A stretch of 64,000 nucleotides of DNA, taken from NCBI RefSeq assembly GCF_020564935.1, contig NZ_JAJCXB010000030.1, positions 1 through 64,000 of the forward strand, in the 5' to 3' direction. Positions 61,683-64,000 of this stretch are shown here, one piece after another. Both the position numbers and the translations under genes were made by a program. Below the pieces are notes generated by a model. It had not been told where the DNA came from and ran no database searches. It saw nothing but the letters and a program-made list of their open reading frames with translations. The stretch is from Streptomyces pinistramenti (GTDB taxonomy: Bacteria; Actinomycetota; Actinomycetes; Streptomycetales; Streptomycetaceae). How positions within the stretch are numbered: position 1 is the first letter of the stretch; every line of letters begins with the position of its first letter.

Positions 61683-63308
61683 ATGCGCGCAGCCACGCAC
61701 GCGAAGTGGGCCACGGGCGCCCTGTCCTTCGCTCTGGTGGCCACGGCCTGCGGAGGGGGCGTGGGCAGTGGATCCGAAGACCCGGGCGTGGTCAGCGCCT
61801 CCTGGGGCGATCCGCAGAACCCGCTGGAGCCGGCGAACACCAACGAGGTGCAGGGCGGCAAGGTCCTGGAGATGATCTTCCGGGGGCTCAAGCGGTACAA
61901 CCCGAGGACCGGGGCCGCGCAGAACGTCATCGCGGACCGCATCGACACCAAGGACTCGCAGCACTACACGGTGACCCTCAAGCCCGGCTGGACCTTCAGC
62001 AACGGCGAGAAGGTCACCGCGAAATCTTTCGTGGACGCCTGGAATTACGGCGCCCTGCTCGGCAACAGTCAGCGGAACGCGTCGTTCTTCCAGTACATCG
62101 ACGGATACGACCGGGTGCACCCGCAGCACGGCGCGGCGAAGGCGAAGACGATGTCAGGGCTGAAGGTCGTCAGCCCCACGGAATTCACCGTCAAGCTCAA
62201 CCAGAAATTCTCCAGCTGGCCCGACACCCTCGGCTACAGCGCCTTCATGCCGCTGCCGCGGACCTTCTACTCGCATCATGACGCCTGGGTGAAGAAGCCG
62301 GTCGGCAACGGCCCGTACGTCGTGGAGTCGTACACCAAGGGCTCCGCGATGAAGCTCCGGAAATGGGCGAAGTACCCGGGGAGCGACAAGGCCAGGAACG
62401 ACGGTATCGATCTGCGGGTCTACACCGACAACAATTCCGCCTACACCGACCTCCAGGCGGGAAACCTCGATCTGGTCGACGACATTCCGGCCACGCAGCT
62501 CAAGAATGTCCGGCAGGATCTCGGCGACCGGTACCTCAACCAGCCGGCCGGCGTCATCCAGACCCTCACCGTCCCGATATACGACAAGGCGTGGAACAAG
62601 CCGGGCATGGACAAGGTGCGCCGCGGGATTTCGATGGCCATCGACCGGGCGTCGATCACCAAGGAAATCTTCCGGGACACCCGCACCCCGGCCACCGACT
62701 GGACCTCTCCGGTACTCAAAACCCAGGGCGGCTACAAAGCCGGACTGTGCGGTACCGCCTGCGAATTCCATCCGAAGGAGGCCAAGGCGCTGATCAAGGA
62801 GGGCGGTGGTCTGCCCGGCGGGAAAATGACCCTCGCCTACAACGCGGACACCGGCTCGCACAAGGACTGGATCGACGCGATCTGCAACAGCATCAACAAC
62901 ACACTGGGCAACGACAAGGCGTGCGTGGGCGCACCGGTCGGCACCTTCGCGGACTTCCGCAACCGCATCTCCGCGCGGAAGATGGCCGGCCCCTTCCGCG
63001 CCGGCTGGCAGATGGACTACCCGCTCATCCAGGACTTCCTCCAGCCGATGTACTACACCAACGCCTCGTCGAACGACGGCAAGTTCAACAACCAGGATTT
63101 CGACAAGCTCGTCAATGAAGCGAATGCCGCGACGGACACGCGGACGGCCATCGGGAAATTCCAGGACGCGGAGAAGATCCTCGCCGAGCAGATGCCGGCC
63201 GTTCCGCTCTGGTACCAGAACGGCAGCGGCGGCTATTCGCAACGGATCGGAAATGTGTCGCTGAACCCGTTCAGCGTCCCCGTCTACAACGAGATCAAGG
63301 TCATCTGA
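61683..63308 (+). CDS. BldK-like oligopeptide-binding lipoprotein, second copy
   Basis: A 541-residue SBP_bac_5 lipoprotein (anchor Cys23 in VATAC) very similar along its length to the protein at 55783. Both have SWGDPQNPLEPANTNEV or its near-identical form, then SFVDAWNYGAL, VGNGPYVVESY, ISMAIDRASI and AFRAGWQMDYPLIQDF-type segments, and the same four cysteines. Differences are spread evenly, so the copies have diverged for some time and may prefer different peptides. GAGGAGG precedes the ATG. It opens a second operon whose permease gene starts 91 bp later and leaves the window. Confidence 0.92.
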   Translation: MRAATHAKWATGALSFALVATACGGGVGSGSEDPGVVSASWGDPQNPLEPANTNEVQGGKVLEMIFRGLKRYNPRTGAAQNVIADRIDTKDSQHYTVTLKPGWTFSNGEKVTAKSFVDAWNYGALLGNSQRNASFFQYIDGYDRVHPQHGAAKAKTMSGLKVVSPTEFTVKLNQKFSSWPDTLGYSAFMPLPRTFYSHHDAWVKKPVGNGPYVVESYTKGSAMKLRKWAKYPGSDKARNDGIDLRVYTDNNSAYTDLQAGNLDLVDDIPATQLKNVRQDLGDRYLNQPAGVIQTLTVPIYDKAWNKPGMDKVRRGISMAIDRASITKEIFRDTRTPATDWTSPVLKTQGGYKAGLCGTACEFHPKEAKALIKEGGGLPGGKMTLAYNADTGSHKDWIDAICNSINNTLGNDKACVGAPVGTFADFRNRISARKMAGPFRAGWQMDYPLIQDFLQPMYYTNASSNDGKFNNQDFDKLVNEANAATDTRTAIGKFQDAEKILAEQMPAVPLWYQNGSGGYSQRIGNVSLNPFSVPVYNEIKVI

Positions 63309-63312
63309 CCGA

Positions 63313-63344
63313 CCGGCGGCGGGACATGGCGGGCTCACCGCCGG
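63313..63344 (+). terminator. Intercistronic hairpin in the second transporter operon
   Basis: CCGGCGG (63313-63319) pairs with CCGCCGG (63338-63344), directly after the lipoprotein stop. It is in the same place as the hairpin of the first operon, but weaker. Confidence 0.4.
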
Positions 63345-63399
63345 CCATCCCGTACCGCGACCGCTTTCCCCGGCTCGTTCCACAGAATCCGGAGCCCTC

Positions 63400-64000
63400 A
63401 TGGGACGCTATGTGATCCGGCGGCTGCTCCAGATGGTCCCGGTGTTCATCGGCAGCACGTTCCTGATCTTCTTCATGGTGTACGCACTGGGCGACCCCGT
63501 GGCCGCGATGTTCGGCGATCGGGCGCCCGACCCCGCGACCGCCGCCCAGATCCGCGCCGACCTCTATCTCGACCAGCCGCTGTGGAAGCAGTATCTGCAC
63601 TACATGGGGCAGATCTTCCAAGGGAATTTCGGCACCGCTTTCAACGGCCAGCCGGTCACCGAACTGATGGCGGCGGCCTTTCCCGTCACCCTGCGGCTCA
63701 CCCTCGTCGCGATCCTGATCGAAATGATCGCCGGAATCCTGCTGGGCGTCTTCAGCGGACTGCGGCGCGGCCGGGCCGTGGACACCTCGGTGCTGGTCTT
63801 CACGCTCGTCGTGGTCTCCGTACCGACCTTCGTCAGCGGTTATGTGCTGCAATTCCTGCTCGGCGTGAAATGGGGCTGGGTCAAACCCGCCGTCTCCATC
63901 GACGCGCCGCTCGGCGAACTCCTGCTGCCCGGTGTCGTGCTGGCGCTGGTCTCCCTCGCGTACGTCACCCGGCTGACCCGCACCTCCATCGCCGAGAACG
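63400..64000 (+). CDS. Oligopeptide ABC transporter permease, OppB/DppB type (partial)
   Basis: The first 200 residues of an OppB-type permease, cut by the window end. It starts MGRYVIRRLLQMVPVFIGST and shares the DPVAAMFGDRAPDPATAAQI segment and helix pattern with the permease at 57576. The EAA loop is just beginning (TRLTRTSIAEN) when the window stops. CCGGAG precedes the ATG at normal distance. It belongs to the second BldK-like operon. The remaining third of the protein, and presumably OppC/D/F genes, lie beyond the edge. Confidence 0.93.
   Translation, partial: MGRYVIRRLLQMVPVFIGSTFLIFFMVYALGDPVAAMFGDRAPDPATAAQIRADLYLDQPLWKQYLHYMGQIFQGNFGTAFNGQPVTELMAAAFPVTLRLTLVAILIEMIAGILLGVFSGLRRGRAVDTSVLVFTLVVVSVPTFVSGYVLQFLLGVKWGWVKPAVSIDAPLGELLLPGVVLALVSLAYVTRLTRTSIAEN

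Overview
The window is chromosomal DNA from a Streptomyces (or very close relative). The evidence is very high GC with GC-biased third codon positions, GTG and TTG starts, a WhiB-family protein, a small bL37-type ribosomal protein, a SpoIIE-type phosphatase with an RsbW-like neighbour, leaderless promoters of the TANNNT-N6/7-start type, and a BldK-like oligopeptide transporter locus downstream of typA. No rRNA, tRNA or CRISPR array was seen.

Layout. 1-21757 is conserved core: methyltransferase, DUF402, class II fumarase, an unusual HemC-like protein, an amidase/permease pair, bL37, class I fumarase, DUF1707, WhiB-like, GlpX, DUF4245, nitroreductase, XseB/XseA, a permease, IspH, polyphosphate glucokinase, DUF6542 and YchF. 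21740-35618 is a degraded genomic island. It is bounded by a 14-bp direct repeat that lies in the last codons of ychF, and both copies encode the same YchF C-terminus and stop. Just inside the ychF end lies the tail of a tyrosine integrase. The island holds a frameshifted HTH regulator, a Nudix hydrolase, six insertion-sequence units (IS5, IS630, IS701, IS5, IS701, ISAzo13-type; most broken, several abutting at CTAG/TTAG targets), the C-terminal remnant of a type I methyltransferase (HsdM), and an intact lower-GC four-gene cassette at 28497-31553. That cassette encodes a WXG100-like protein, a putative type VII secreted protein without a recognisable toxin domain, a membrane protein and a soluble protein.

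35620-50700 returns to the core: Uma2 pseudogene, PIG-L deacetylase, GntR regulator, amino acid permease, SPOR-like small protein, MutT, an RsbW-like kinase next to a PAS-PAS-GAF-PP2C-HATPase protein, a Tat-exported amidohydrolase, and a three-subunit succinate dehydrogenase/fumarate reductase operon. 50699-64000 holds a peptide-binding lipoprotein with a large disordered insert, TypA, a complete five-gene oligopeptide ABC operon (lipoprotein, two permeases, two ATPases), and the first two genes of a tandem paralogous operon that runs off the window.

How the genes connect: the two fumarases and the succinate dehydrogenase cover adjacent TCA steps with different oxygen sensitivities, and GlpX serves gluconeogenesis. 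The two BldK-like operons would import peptides, a process tied to aerial development in this genus. The most noteworthy features are the ychF-targeted island and the type VII-type cassette it carries, whose membrane protein has a chromosomal paralogue at 7773-8405.
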